Positions 34,879 through 43,388 of a DNA stretch of 64,000 nucleotides are shown in pieces. The stretch comes from Streptomyces sp. CG 926 (GTDB lineage: Bacteria; Actinomycetota; Actinomycetes; Streptomycetales; Streptomycetaceae), in assembly GCF_003148825.1 (NCBI RefSeq), contig NZ_QGGZ01000015.1:124001-188000 (forward strand), in the 5' to 3' direction. The first letter of the stretch is position 1. Every line of letters starts with the position of its first letter. The translations under genes were made by a program, and so were the position numbers. The notes below the pieces were generated by a model. It was not told the DNA's origin. It saw nothing but the letters and a program-made list of their open reading frames with translations, and made no database searches.

Positions 34879-35520
34879 GTGATACACCGCCGGTACGGCC
34901 TGGCGATCGCCGCCGCGACAGCAGCCGCTCTGATGGCTGGCTGCCAGAGCGGCGGCGCGGCCCCGCTGAGTTTGAGCGGGCTGACCAAGACCGTCGACGG
35001 CATGGATCCCAAGGGGACCGACAAGTGCCCGCTGGCCTACGACATCGGCGCGGCGGCGAAGACCGCGGGCGTGACCGCCACCGGTGGGCCGGGGTCCGTG
35101 AAGGAGGCCGACGGCCCCGCCGCCACGGGTGAGGGCGGCAAGCGGGCCGAGGCGGGGGAGGCGCTGGCCGAGAATCCCGGCGCGCTGGTGAGCTGCACGT
35201 TCCACCTCGGCACGGAGGACGTGGAGGTGCACACCATCGCGACACGGCGGCCTCAGGCCAGTGCCCCGCTCGCGCCGGTGGCCCAGAACCTCGCCGGGAT
35301 GTCCACCGACGACCTGATCGCGTACATGAAGAAGTCGGGCGAGGCGAAGGCCGGCGAGCCGGTCATGACCGGGAGCGGCAACGTCGCCACCGTCCGGTTG
35401 AAGCTCGACGGGGAGGGGGACGCCGCCCTGCTGATCGGCGTCGGTGCGAGCGGGCGCAGTTCGCTGGAGCCGACCCGGGTCGGGGCCTTGGCACAAGCCC
35501 TCGCGGACCAGGTGCAGTAG
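34879..35520 (+). CDS. Hypothetical lipoprotein
   Basis: 213-residue lipoprotein with signal peptide and lipobox LMAGC (Cys near residue 22). The mature part has two further Cys (TDKCPLAYDIGAAAK and LVSCTFHLG) that could form a disulfide and an Ala/Gly/Glu-rich centre. No family recognised. GTG 34879 is preceded by GTGAGGA. It lies on the same strand as the NmrA gene, 161 bases later, with room for its own promoter. Confidence 0.8.
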   Translation: MIHRRYGLAIAAATAAALMAGCQSGGAAPLSLSGLTKTVDGMDPKGTDKCPLAYDIGAAAKTAGVTATGGPGSVKEADGPAATGEGGKRAEAGEALAENPGALVSCTFHLGTEDVEVHTIATRRPQASAPLAPVAQNLAGMSTDDLIAYMKKSGEAKAGEPVMTGSGNVATVRLKLDGEGDAALLIGVGASGRSSLEPTRVGALAQALADQVQ

Positions 35521-35633
35521 GCACGAGCAGAGAGGTTCTCGGGTCCTTCGACGACGACCGGAGCACGACCGCGGTGTCAGTCCGCTGAAGTATCCTTCCG
35601 GCCACCGCACACCGACTCGGAGGACCAAGAGAA

Positions 35634-37142
35634 TTGTCTGGCCTGTCTGCTTTCCCGCTGCCCTTTCAAACAGCCCGGTCCATATCGTTCGCGACCCCCC
35701 GAACGTTGCGGGAAGTCCAGATGATGCAGTGCAGCGCACACATTCGGGCGAAGCCCGGGTGGTTCGACAAGATGAACGACCCCGCCATCGTCGCCAGGTG
35801 GACGCAGGAAGCGGTCGCCCAGGGCCTCACCGAGGCGCAGGTGCGTTACGTACTCGCCGAGCTCGTGCACTACGCCGCGCTGCGGGACGCACGGACGGGC
35901 ATCGAGGTGTCCGCCGCCGACGGGGTGTGGCACTCGGACACGCTGATCGACGACAAGCTCAGGGACCGGTTGCGTGAGGCGGTCCGGGTTCTGGAAGAAG
36001 TCCCCGAAGCGGAACTGGACTGGCATCCCGGCTCCGACGGGCAGGTGCTGGACCTGGTGCATCCCTCACTGTTCTGCCTGGTGAGAGAGGCGAGCGGCGC
36101 GCCCGAGCGGGCCTGGCGGAACCCGACGGACCGCTACTCGAAGTACGAGTTCTCGGAGCAGTTCCAGTGGCTGCCCACCGACGTGGACGTCAGCGACGAC
36201 GGAGACGTCACCTTCCGTTCGTACGTGAACAACATCCACCCCGAGCACCATCGTGAACTGGCAGCCGTCCTGCCGGACTTGTTCGGGCGCATGCGCCCGC
36301 TGCTGGAGAACGTGCTCACCGATCTGCGCCACCCCCGGCCCCTGCGGATCGCGGCCGATCCCTATGGGTGGTACGACTCGGAACCGGAGTACCCGAACAA
36401 GTCCGCCTTCAGTGATGACGCGGCCTACACGGCGGCTCGGACCGCCTGGGAAGAGGCCCACGACCAGTGGTGGGAGAACCGGGTCCCGGTCATCCCGGAC
36501 GCCCCGGAGTTCACCGCGCCCGAGTCGCCCGACGCATCCGCCCGCGTCGACCTGCGCGGCCGGGGTCTCCAGGTCATCGTCAAGCTCGCCACCATTCACC
36601 TCACCCCGGACAAGCCCGAGTACTCCGGCGGTTCCTGGCACGTCGAGGGGATGATGAACGAGCGGATCGTCTCGACCGGCATCTACTACTGGGACAGCGA
36701 GAACATCACCGAGAGCCGGCTGAGCTTCCGGGCGGCCCTCGACGACCCGCATTACGAACAGAACGACGACAACGGTCTGCGTGAGGTCTACGGCCTGGAG
36801 GACGAGGACGCGCTGAACCAGGAACTGGGATCGGCGTCGACCCCCGCGGGCCGCTGCCTGGCCTTCCCGAACGTCCTGCAACACCGCGTCGGCTCCTTCC
36901 GCCTCGCCGACGCCACCCGCCCGGGATATCGCAAGATCCTCGCGTTCTTCCTGGTCGACCCGTCGGAGAAGATCGTCTCGACCTCCGACGTGCCCCCGCA
37001 ACAGCCGTGGTCCGAGACCTCGACCATGACGCTCGAACAGGCGAAGAACTACCGCGAACAGCTCATGCGGGAACGCAAGTTCTTCGTGAACGAACACAAC
37101 GAGCAGCTCTACGAACGAGAATTCTCCCTCTGCGAGCACTGA
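35634..37142 (+). CDS. DUF4246 family protein (Fe(II)/2-oxoglutarate oxygenase-like)
   Basis: 502-residue soluble protein of the DUF4246 family, best known from fungi and actinobacteria. The central and C-terminal part fits a double-stranded beta-helix oxygenase: SWHVEGMMNERIVSTGIYYW gives an HxE-type metal pair, LQHRVGSF a second His and GYRKILAFFLVDP an Arg/Lys for 2-oxoglutarate. These assignments are inference. The N-terminus (HYAALRDARTGIEVS, DLVHPSLFCLVRE) is typical. The TTG at 35634 has GGAGG ten bases upstream. It is a single gene followed by a hairpin. Substrate unknown. Confidence 0.85.
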   Translation: MSGLSAFPLPFQTARSISFATPRTLREVQMMQCSAHIRAKPGWFDKMNDPAIVARWTQEAVAQGLTEAQVRYVLAELVHYAALRDARTGIEVSAADGVWHSDTLIDDKLRDRLREAVRVLEEVPEAELDWHPGSDGQVLDLVHPSLFCLVREASGAPERAWRNPTDRYSKYEFSEQFQWLPTDVDVSDDGDVTFRSYVNNIHPEHHRELAAVLPDLFGRMRPLLENVLTDLRHPRPLRIAADPYGWYDSEPEYPNKSAFSDDAAYTAARTAWEEAHDQWWENRVPVIPDAPEFTAPESPDASARVDLRGRGLQVIVKLATIHLTPDKPEYSGGSWHVEGMMNERIVSTGIYYWDSENITESRLSFRAALDDPHYEQNDDNGLREVYGLEDEDALNQELGSASTPAGRCLAFPNVLQHRVGSFRLADATRPGYRKILAFFLVDPSEKIVSTSDVPPQQPWSETSTMTLEQAKNYREQLMRERKFFVNEHNEQLYEREFSLCEH

Positions 37143-37164
37143 GACCACGCGACCCCACCCAGCC

Positions 37165-37193
37165 GCCGGGGCCCACCCCCAAGGGGCCCCGGC
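37165..37193 (+). terminator. GC-rich hairpin after the DUF4246 gene
   Basis: GCCGGGGCCC (37165-37174) pairs with GGGCCCCGGC (37184-37193), loop nine bases. It starts 22 bases after the stop codon and lies before the convergent kdpC remnant. Confidence 0.65.
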
Positions 37194-37226
37194 CGGGGAT
37201 CCTCCGGATCCGCGCCCCTGTGGCGG

Positions 37227-37892
37227 TCAGCGTGCGGCCAGGGCCTTGAGGGCGATGTTGAGTTCGAGGACGTTGACGCGGGGTTCGCCCAGGAAGCCCA
37301 GGGTGCGGCCCTGCGTGTGCTGCTTCACGAGCTTCTCGACCTGCTCGACGTCGAGGGCGTTGCGCTCGGCGACCCGATGGACCTGGATCTTCGCGTACTC
37401 CGGGGAGATGCTCGGGTCGAGGCCGGAGCCGGACGAGGTGACGGCGTCGGCCGGGACGGCCCGCGGGTCGACCTGGTAGGAGGGCGTGGAATTGTCCGTG
37501 ACGACCGCGGCCTTGGCGTCCTCGACCAGCTTGACGAGGTCCGGGTTGTCGGCGGCCTTGTTGGTGGCGCCCGAGAGGATCAGCGCGTACCGGGTGTTGA
37601 TGCTGTTGGAACCCAGACCGTGGGAGGGCCGCGGCTGGAACCACCGCAGGTCCGGCCGAGCGGCCTCCTCGGGATCGTCGGGGTTCCGCGCCGGCAGGTT
37701 GTAGGTCTGCCCGATGAGGGACGATCCGACGACCTGGCCGCGCTCGTCCTTGATCTCGGACCCGGTCGCGTTGCCGCTGAAGGCGACCTGGGCGATACCG
37801 GTCACGGCGAGCGGGTAGAGGACGCCGCACAGCACCGTGAGGGCGAGGAGTGCCCGCAGGCCGGCGCCGATCAGGCGTGCGGTGTTGCCGAC
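37227..37892 (-). pseudogene. kdpC: kdpC remnant, start codon lost in a deletion
   Basis: The reading frame encodes KdpC, the small subunit of the K+-importing KdpFABC ATPase: one TM helix (LRALLALTVLCGVLYPLAV), then GSSLIGQTYNLP, FQPRPSHGLGSNSINTRY, SSGSGLDPSISPEYA and GRTLGFLGEPRVNVLELN. Homology runs back to VGNTARLIGAG, which in normal KdpC follows the first handful of residues, but an in-frame TGA stands at 37896-37898 and no ATG/GTG precedes. A GTG at 37833-37835 would cut the TM helix. No kdpA, kdpB or kdpF lies upstream. The sequence beyond about 37893 instead belongs to a permease on the other strand. So this is a deletion remnant and probably not functional. Confidence 0.85.
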
Positions 37893-37895
37893 GGC

Positions 37896-38317
37896 TCATC
37901 GCCAACGAGCCCGACAACCGCGACCAGGCCGAGTACCAGGACAAGGTCCGGCAGATCCGCGCCGACAACGACATCCCGGCCGGCGACGACCTCATGTTCG
38001 TCGAGGTCACCGTCCTGGACCCGTCCGAGTTCGAATCCGGGCTGCGCGTGCGCGGCGAAGTGCTGCACAACCGCTACCGGGTGCTCACCCTGGAGAGCTC
38101 CACCGTCCCCAACGCCCTCGCCGCGCTCCTGCTCCACATCCGGGACGAGACGGGCCGCCGGCCCCACATCTACTTCGAGTGGACCGAGGGCAACCCGATG
38201 GCCAACTTCCTGCGCTTCTTCCTCTTCGGCCAAGGTGAGGTCGCCCCCGTCACCCGCGAGGTCATCCGCGAGGCCGAACCGGACCGCGGCCGCCGCCCCC
38301 ACGTCCACGCCGGCTGA
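37896..38317 (+). pseudogene. C-terminal remnant of an APC-family permease next to kdp
   Basis: The frame from about 37896 begins abruptly at LIANEPDNRDQAEYQDKV and ends GRRPHVHAG at 38317. It reads like the soluble C-terminal tail of an APC-type permease (VEVTVLDPSEFESGLRV, then PHIYFEWTEGNPMANFLRFF, then GEVAPVTREVIREAEPDR), of the kind found next to kdp genes in Streptomyces. All transmembrane helices are missing. Upstream codons belong to kdpC read backwards. It is the second half of the same deletion scar. About 140 codons remain; translation from an upstream start inside kdpC DNA is unlikely. Confidence 0.7.
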
Positions 38318-38355
38318 CGACCGGCGGCAGGAGCGGAGGAACGGTCCCGGCCCGG

Positions 38356-39696
38356 CTACTCCCCGATGTCCCGGCGGCGGAAGTCGGCCAGGGTCTCGCG
38401 CCGGACGAGAAGGCGGGCCGTGCCGTCGTGGACGGCGACGACGGGCGGGCGGCCGACCATGTTGTAGCCGGAGGCCATCGAGAGCTGATAGGCGCCCGCG
38501 ACCGGCACGGCGAGCAGGTCGCCGGGGTGGATGTCCCCGGGCAGTTCCACGTCGGCGGCCAGGATGTCGCCCGCTTCGCAGTGCCGCCCGACGACCGTGG
38601 TCGTACGCGGTTCGGCGGTGCTTCGGCGGCCGACCAGGCGGGGCGCGTACCGGACCCCGTACAGGGCCGGCCGGGGGTTGTCGCTCATGCCCCCGTCCAC
38701 GGCGACGAACACGCGCTCGCCGGTGCGCTTCACGGCGAGCACCCGGTACAGGGCCACGCCCGCCGGCCCGGTGACGGCCCGGCCGGGCTCGATCGCGAGG
38801 CGGGGGACGGGAAGCTTCGCCGCGGCGCAGCTCGCGGCCAGTTCGGCACGCAGCCGGCGCGCCAGTGCGGTGAGGTCGAGAGCGGGTTCGCCGGGGCGGT
38901 ACGCGATGCCGTGGCCGCCGCCCATGTCCAGCTCGGGGAGGACGACGCCGTGGGTGTCGCGGATGCGGGCCATCAGTCCCACCATGCGGCGCACGGCGGC
39001 GACGTACGGCTTGACGTCGGTGATCTGGGAGCCGATGTGGCAGTGCAGGCCGGTCAGTTCGAGCCGGCGCAGGCCCAGGATCCGGGCGATGGCGTGCTGG
39101 GCGGAGCCGTCGGACACGGCCAGGCCGAACTTCTGCTCCTCGGTTCCCGTACGGATCTTCTCGTGGCCACCGGCCATGATGCCCGGGACCACCCGGACCA
39201 TCACCTTCTGCGCGCCGCCCGTGCCCACGCCCACGGCGGCGGCCAGCCGGGCGATCTCGGAGGGGCTGTCGATGACGATCCGGCCCACCCCCAGGCGCAA
39301 CGCCGCCTCGATGTCGTGCGGGGACTTCGCGTTGCCGTGCAGGACGACGCGGTCCGCCGGGAAGCCCGCGGTGACGGCGAGTTCGAGCTCGCCGGCCGAG
39401 CAGACGTCCAGCCCGAGGCCCTCCTCGTCGATCCAGCGGACCACGGCCCGGGACAGGAAGGCCTTGGCGGCGTACAGCACATCGGCATCGGGGAACGCGT
39501 CGCGGTACGCCCGGCAGTGGGCCCGTACCTCGCCCTCGTCGAGTACGTACACGGGTGTGTCGAAGCGGTCGGCGATCTCGGCGAGGCACACCCCGCCGAC
39601 GGCGAGCACGCCGTGCGGAAGGCGGCGCGCGGAGGCCGGCCAGACGGACAGGTCGTCCGCGTCGGCGGCGACCTTCGACATGGTGACCGTGGTCAT
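38356..39696 (-). CDS. lysA: Diaminopimelate decarboxylase
   Basis: 446-residue group-IV PLP decarboxylase converting meso-diaminopimelate to lysine. It has a TIM-barrel PLP domain with Lys in VLYAAKAFL, HGNAKSPHDIEAAL, LHCHIGSQI, the Gly-rich phosphate loop DMGGGHGIAYRPGE and EPGRAVTGPAG, plus the C-terminal beta domain with CEAGDILAADVELP and GAYQLSMASGYN, where Cys and Tyr complete the active site across the dimer. ATG 39696 has GAGGGGG six bases upstream, overlapping the upstream gene's stop. Its pairing with a SAV_915 protein suggests a second, specialised lysA copy and not the housekeeping one, as inference. Confidence 0.95.
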   Translation of the reverse strand: MTTVTMSKVAADADDLSVWPASARRLPHGVLAVGGVCLAEIADRFDTPVYVLDEGEVRAHCRAYRDAFPDADVLYAAKAFLSRAVVRWIDEEGLGLDVCSAGELELAVTAGFPADRVVLHGNAKSPHDIEAALRLGVGRIVIDSPSEIARLAAAVGVGTGGAQKVMVRVVPGIMAGGHEKIRTGTEEQKFGLAVSDGSAQHAIARILGLRRLELTGLHCHIGSQITDVKPYVAAVRRMVGLMARIRDTHGVVLPELDMGGGHGIAYRPGEPALDLTALARRLRAELAASCAAAKLPVPRLAIEPGRAVTGPAGVALYRVLAVKRTGERVFVAVDGGMSDNPRPALYGVRYAPRLVGRRSTAEPRTTTVVGRHCEAGDILAADVELPGDIHPGDLLAVPVAGAYQLSMASGYNMVGRPPVVAVHDGTARLLVRRETLADFRRRDIGE

Positions 39697-39707
39697 GGAA
39701 TTCCCCC

Positions 39708-40052
39708 TCATGCGGAGCCGACCGGGAGCCGGCCGGGCCGGTGGGTCGTCGGCGTCGCGGCGGGAGCCGACAGCGTCGGATCGACGGTGACCAGCTCCGC
39801 GCCGAGCGTCTCGCACAGTTCCCGCAGCAGGGTTTCGGACAGGCGGATGTACTCCTGGCCCTCGCCGAGGGTCGCGGCCAGCCGCTCCACGCGGGTGAAA
39901 CCGACGGCCGTGCGCACGCCCAACGGAGTGCGGAACAGCCGGATCACCGTCCCCGAGCCGACTGAGTTTCCCGGCCGGACGGGCACGTACAGCGGCCCGG
40001 CCGGGACGGGTTCCTCGGGCTCGGGGTCGTCTTCGTACCGAAACAGACACAT
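39708..40052 (-). CDS. SAV_915 family protein
   Basis: 114-residue protein of the Streptomyces SAV_915 family (SseB-related small domain): VIRLFRTPLGVRTAVGFTRV, then RLAATLGEGQEYIRLSE and the closing LVTVDPTL. Function unknown. ATG 40052 has AGGGAG six bases upstream. The stop lies 11 bases before the lysA start and overlaps its ribosome site, so the two are one transcript with coupled translation. Confidence 0.88.
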   Translation of the reverse strand: MCLFRYEDDPEPEEPVPAGPLYVPVRPGNSVGSGTVIRLFRTPLGVRTAVGFTRVERLAATLGEGQEYIRLSETLLRELCETLGAELVTVDPTLSAPAATPTTHRPGRLPVGSA

Positions 40053-40355
40053 GGGGCTCTCCCTGGGGAAACCGCGAACGATGGGTGACGCCCCCGGCGC
40101 GGGGAGGCGACCCGGAAGGCGTCCGTTCGAAGCTATCCCCGCTCCCGCGCCGTCCGGGTGGCCCCTTGACGCGACCCTGACGGGCGGCGGCCCGTTCCGT
40201 ACGCGGCGCTGACGGACGCCGGACCGGGGCATCAGGAAGCCGTACGGGTTTCCCGTTCCGGCGTCAGAGACGCATCAGCGAAGCGGACGGGAGGCCCGCC
40301 GCCACCGTTGCATGGAGGCCGAGAGCCGACGAGGAGCCATGAGGGGCGGGCAACG
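40053..40355. other. Divergent intergenic region, no gene seen
   Basis: 303 bases between the SAV_915-lysA operon and the universal stress protein gene. I see no coding frame of good quality. Only a short palindrome ACGGGTTTCCCGT around 40244-40256 stands out; it is too short to assign. Confidence 0.3.
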
Positions 40356-40874
40356 GTGCGAGGACGAGTTGTGGCGGGTACGTGCGGGTCGCTCGGAAGT
40401 CTGACGGCCCTGCACCGGGCCGCGGCCGAGGCCCGGGCGCGCGACGCGGAACTGTGGGTCGTCCTGGCCTGGCAACCGCCGCTCGGCGGCCCCGGTTCCA
40501 GGGGATCGGCCGGCGGTACGCCCCTGCTCACGGGCTGCCGGGAAGCCGCCGTGGAGCAGCTGCGGGAAACCCTGGACACCGCCTTCGGCGACGGCCCGCC
40601 CGGGGTGACACTGGCCGGGCTGACGGTACGGGGCACGCCGGGCGCGGCCCTGGTGGACACCGTCCGCGACCCCGGCGACCTGCTCGTCGTCGGTACGGGT
40701 GCACGCACACCGCTGCTCCGGGCCCTGCGCCCGTCGGTGGCGCGCTACTGCCTGGCCCACGCCCCGTGCCCCGTCCTCGCGGTACCGCCCAGCCCGCTCC
40801 AGGGCGACCTGGACGCCGTACACCGCCGCAACGTGTGGCGCCGGCCGCTGTACGCCGGAGACCTGGCCGGATGA
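40356..40874 (+). CDS. Universal stress protein family
   Basis: 172-residue single USP domain. It begins VRGRVVAGTCGSLGSLTAL, continues with ARARDAELWVVLAWQPP and ends in the ATP-loop-like LLVVGTGARTPLLRALRPSV followed by PCPVLAVPP. The G-2x-G-9x-G(S/T) nucleotide motif is only partly preserved (GTGAR, later SV), so ATP binding is uncertain. GTG 40356 follows GAGGGG; ATG 40308 lacks a ribosome site. Likely stress- or dormancy-induced by analogy with actinobacterial relatives. Confidence 0.88.
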   Translation: MRGRVVAGTCGSLGSLTALHRAAAEARARDAELWVVLAWQPPLGGPGSRGSAGGTPLLTGCREAAVEQLRETLDTAFGDGPPGVTLAGLTVRGTPGAALVDTVRDPGDLLVVGTGARTPLLRALRPSVARYCLAHAPCPVLAVPPSPLQGDLDAVHRRNVWRRPLYAGDLAG

Positions 40875-40926
40875 CGACCGCGGGAAGCCGGGCACGGTGC
40901 GCATACGGACGGCGCCGAGAAGGTCG

Positions 40927-43071
40927 TCACCATCGAGCTGGAGCCGTCGCCGGGCCCGCTGCGGACAGGGGTGGGTGGGGTCGTACGTGGGCGATCACGA
41001 GGGCGACGTCGTCGGCCGCGTCGGGGTGCCGGAGGGCCGACAGAAGCCGGTCGCAGGTCGCCTCCAGGGGGAGGCCGGGGCCGGTGAGGAGACCGAGGAG
41101 CAGATCCAGTCGCTCGTCCAAGGCATCGTCGCGGGTTTCGACGAGGCCGTCGGTGTACAGCACCAGCCTGTCGCCGGGGACCAGGTCGAGCACCGTAGTC
41201 TCGAAGTCGGCACCGCCGAGGCCACCCGTGCCGAGCGGCACACCGGCGGGAAGGGCCAGCAGTTCGGGGCTCTGGCCCGACCGGATGAGGACGGGCGGTG
41301 GGTGGCCGGCCAGGGCGACACGGCAGCGGGAGCGGTGCGGGTCCCACGTGGCGTAGACGCAGGTCGCGATGGTCTGGTCCAGCTCGGCGGTGATGTGGTC
41401 GAGGTGGCGCAGGACCCGCGCCGGGTCGAGACCGAGGTCCGCCAGGGTACGGGTGGCCGTCCGCAGTTGGCCCATGGTGGCGGCGGCGTGGACACCGTGC
41501 CCCATGACGTCGCCGACCACCAGAGCGGTCTTGTCCTTGGGCTGGGGGATCGCGTCGAACCAGTCGCCGCCGATCCCGCTGGCCGCCGCGGCGGGCTGGT
41601 AGCGGTAGGCGATCCGAAGGCCGGCGGACCGGGGCGGGGGTTGCGGGAGCAGATGGCGCTGAAGGGTCAGGGCGGTGTCGGTGGCGTGCTGGTACCAGCG
41701 GGCGTTGTCGATGGCGATGGCGGCACGGGTGGCCAGCTCACCGGCCAGGGTGACGTCGTCGTGGTCGAAGGGGCGCGGATCGCGGGTGCGCAGCAGGCCG
41801 AGGGCGCCGAGGACCTGGCCGCGGGCGGTCAGCGGCACGGCCAGGTAGGAGTGGGCGCCTTCCCGGGCGAGGAGGGTCGCGGCGGTTTCGTCCCGCGCGA
41901 TGTGCGCCAGGTCCGCGCGCCCGATGTGCGAGACCAGGACGGGACGCCCGGTGCTCACACAGCGGGTGACCAGGCGTTCGGCCGCATACGTGGTGCGTTC
42001 GCCCACCGGGTCGGCGGCGCGTACGGAGGCCGTCTCGTAGGCCGCCGACACCGCCAGGGCCATGAACAGCGCACGCCCCGTCCGGGGGCCGGGCGCGGTG
42101 GCCACGCCGCCCTCCAGGACCGAGTCGAGGACGTCGACCGAGGCCAGATCGGCCAGGCCGGCGTGGTCGGCCACGACGAGGTCGGCGAGTTCGCGGGCCG
42201 TGCGCTTCAGGTCCAGGGTGGTTCCGACGGTCACCGACGCCCGGGCGATCAGGTCCAGACGCCGTCGGGCCTCGGCGGCCTCCCCGGCCGCCCGGTAGCT
42301 GTCGGTGACGTCCACCACCACCAGGGCGACCCCGATCACCCGCCCGCGCGGGTCCTCCAGCCGGTAGTAGGAGCCCGACCAGGCGCGCTCCCGGCCGGGA
42401 TCGGAGGGTGTCCGCCCGATGCCGTACTGGTCCAGCAGCGGTACACCGCTCTCCAGGACCTGGCGCATGGACGCCTCGATCACCTTCGTGTCCAGGAACG
42501 GCAGCGCCTCCCCGGGTGTACGGCCCAGATGCTCCTGTGCCGGTATCCCGTTGATCCGCTCCAGCATCGGGTTGACCAGTACGTACCGCAGGTCGGTGTC
42601 CAGCACCGCCAGCCCGAGCGGGGACTGGGCCACCAAGGGCACCGACAGGGCCAGGTCGCGCTCCACACCCCGCACCACGGCCTCGTCGCAAGCGATCCCC
42701 AGGGCGTACACGCCGCCGTGCTCGTCCTGCAGCCGCATGTTGCGGAACTCCACCATGCGCGAGGAGCCGTCCTTGTGCCGCACGGGGAAGACGCCCGCCC
42801 AGGCGCCGCCGCCGGCCATGACCTTGGCGAACAGATCGAGTACCAGGTCGACGTACTCGTCGGTGACCAGCAGCTCGGCCGCGTAGCTGCCCAGCGCCTC
42901 CTCGGCCGACCAGCCGAACAGGTCCTGCGCCTGGGGGCTCCACAAGGTGATCCGTCCCTTGGCGTCCAGCACCACCGCGGCCACGCTCAGCACGTCCAGC
43001 AGACCGCCGGGCTCGGAGGGAGCCACTCTCTCCGGACCGGGCTCGACCCGGGACGCCTTGGATGTGACCAC
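40927..43071 (-). CDS. PAS-PAS-GAF-PP2C (SpoIIE) phosphatase
   Basis: 714-residue soluble switch phosphatase. Two PAS domains (about 20-130, VVLDAKGRITLWSPQAQDLF; about 145-265, AVLDTDLRYVLVNPMLERIN), a GAF (about 275-450, SYLAVPLTARGQVLGALGLL) and a PP2C domain (about 470-690) with GIGGDWFDAIPQP, VGDVMGHGVHAAATMG, LAGHPPPVL, YTDGLVETRD and ADDVALVIAH. The GTG at 43071 has AAGGAGG six bases upstream. Unlike the protein at 29159 it has no C-terminal ATPase. It is divergent from the YihY operon. Its antagonist partner is not encoded nearby. Confidence 0.92.
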   Translation of the reverse strand: MVTSKASRVEPGPERVAPSEPGGLLDVLSVAAVVLDAKGRITLWSPQAQDLFGWSAEEALGSYAAELLVTDEYVDLVLDLFAKVMAGGGAWAGVFPVRHKDGSSRMVEFRNMRLQDEHGGVYALGIACDEAVVRGVERDLALSVPLVAQSPLGLAVLDTDLRYVLVNPMLERINGIPAQEHLGRTPGEALPFLDTKVIEASMRQVLESGVPLLDQYGIGRTPSDPGRERAWSGSYYRLEDPRGRVIGVALVVVDVTDSYRAAGEAAEARRRLDLIARASVTVGTTLDLKRTARELADLVVADHAGLADLASVDVLDSVLEGGVATAPGPRTGRALFMALAVSAAYETASVRAADPVGERTTYAAERLVTRCVSTGRPVLVSHIGRADLAHIARDETAATLLAREGAHSYLAVPLTARGQVLGALGLLRTRDPRPFDHDDVTLAGELATRAAIAIDNARWYQHATDTALTLQRHLLPQPPPRSAGLRIAYRYQPAAAASGIGGDWFDAIPQPKDKTALVVGDVMGHGVHAAATMGQLRTATRTLADLGLDPARVLRHLDHITAELDQTIATCVYATWDPHRSRCRVALAGHPPPVLIRSGQSPELLALPAGVPLGTGGLGGADFETTVLDLVPGDRLVLYTDGLVETRDDALDERLDLLLGLLTGPGLPLEATCDRLLSALRHPDAADDVALVIAHVRPHPPLSAAGPATAPARW

Positions 43072-43388
43072 GACCGGCCTCCTTCACCGACTGCCGCAGG
43101 CCCTGGACATGCCGGTCCAGCGCCTCATTCGTCCCTCGGTGCGCTCATCTCATCCTCCTCCAGCCGAGCGGGCGTGCATATCATCCAGAATTGCATCCCT
43201 CGCGCATTTGGTCGATGAAACAAGGATTTGCCAGCTTATCTGCCAGATATACCCGCGTCTGCGGAACGCCGGTCCCTCCGAGGCCATGGGAGCGCGAAAC
43301 GGCTGACGACGGCGACGGGTGGATCGGACCGGATCCGAAAGACGCGCCTCGGGCGCATGAGTCCCGCCAAGGCGGAAACCCGCAGGGC
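43072..43388. other. Divergent intergenic region with a locally AT-rich stretch
   Basis: 317 bases between the PAS-GAF-PP2C gene and the YihY operon. A stretch at about 43170-43255 is clearly poorer in GC than the surroundings and probably carries promoters. On the minus strand a GGGTAT, the -10 of stress sigma factors, occurs near 43249-43254, but I find no convincing -35 partner. Confidence 0.35.

Noticed and set aside
43249..43254. GGGTAT on the minus strand as a stress sigma -10 element
   Set aside because: No matching -35 motif at 14-16 bases, and one hexamer is too little to assign a sigma factor.
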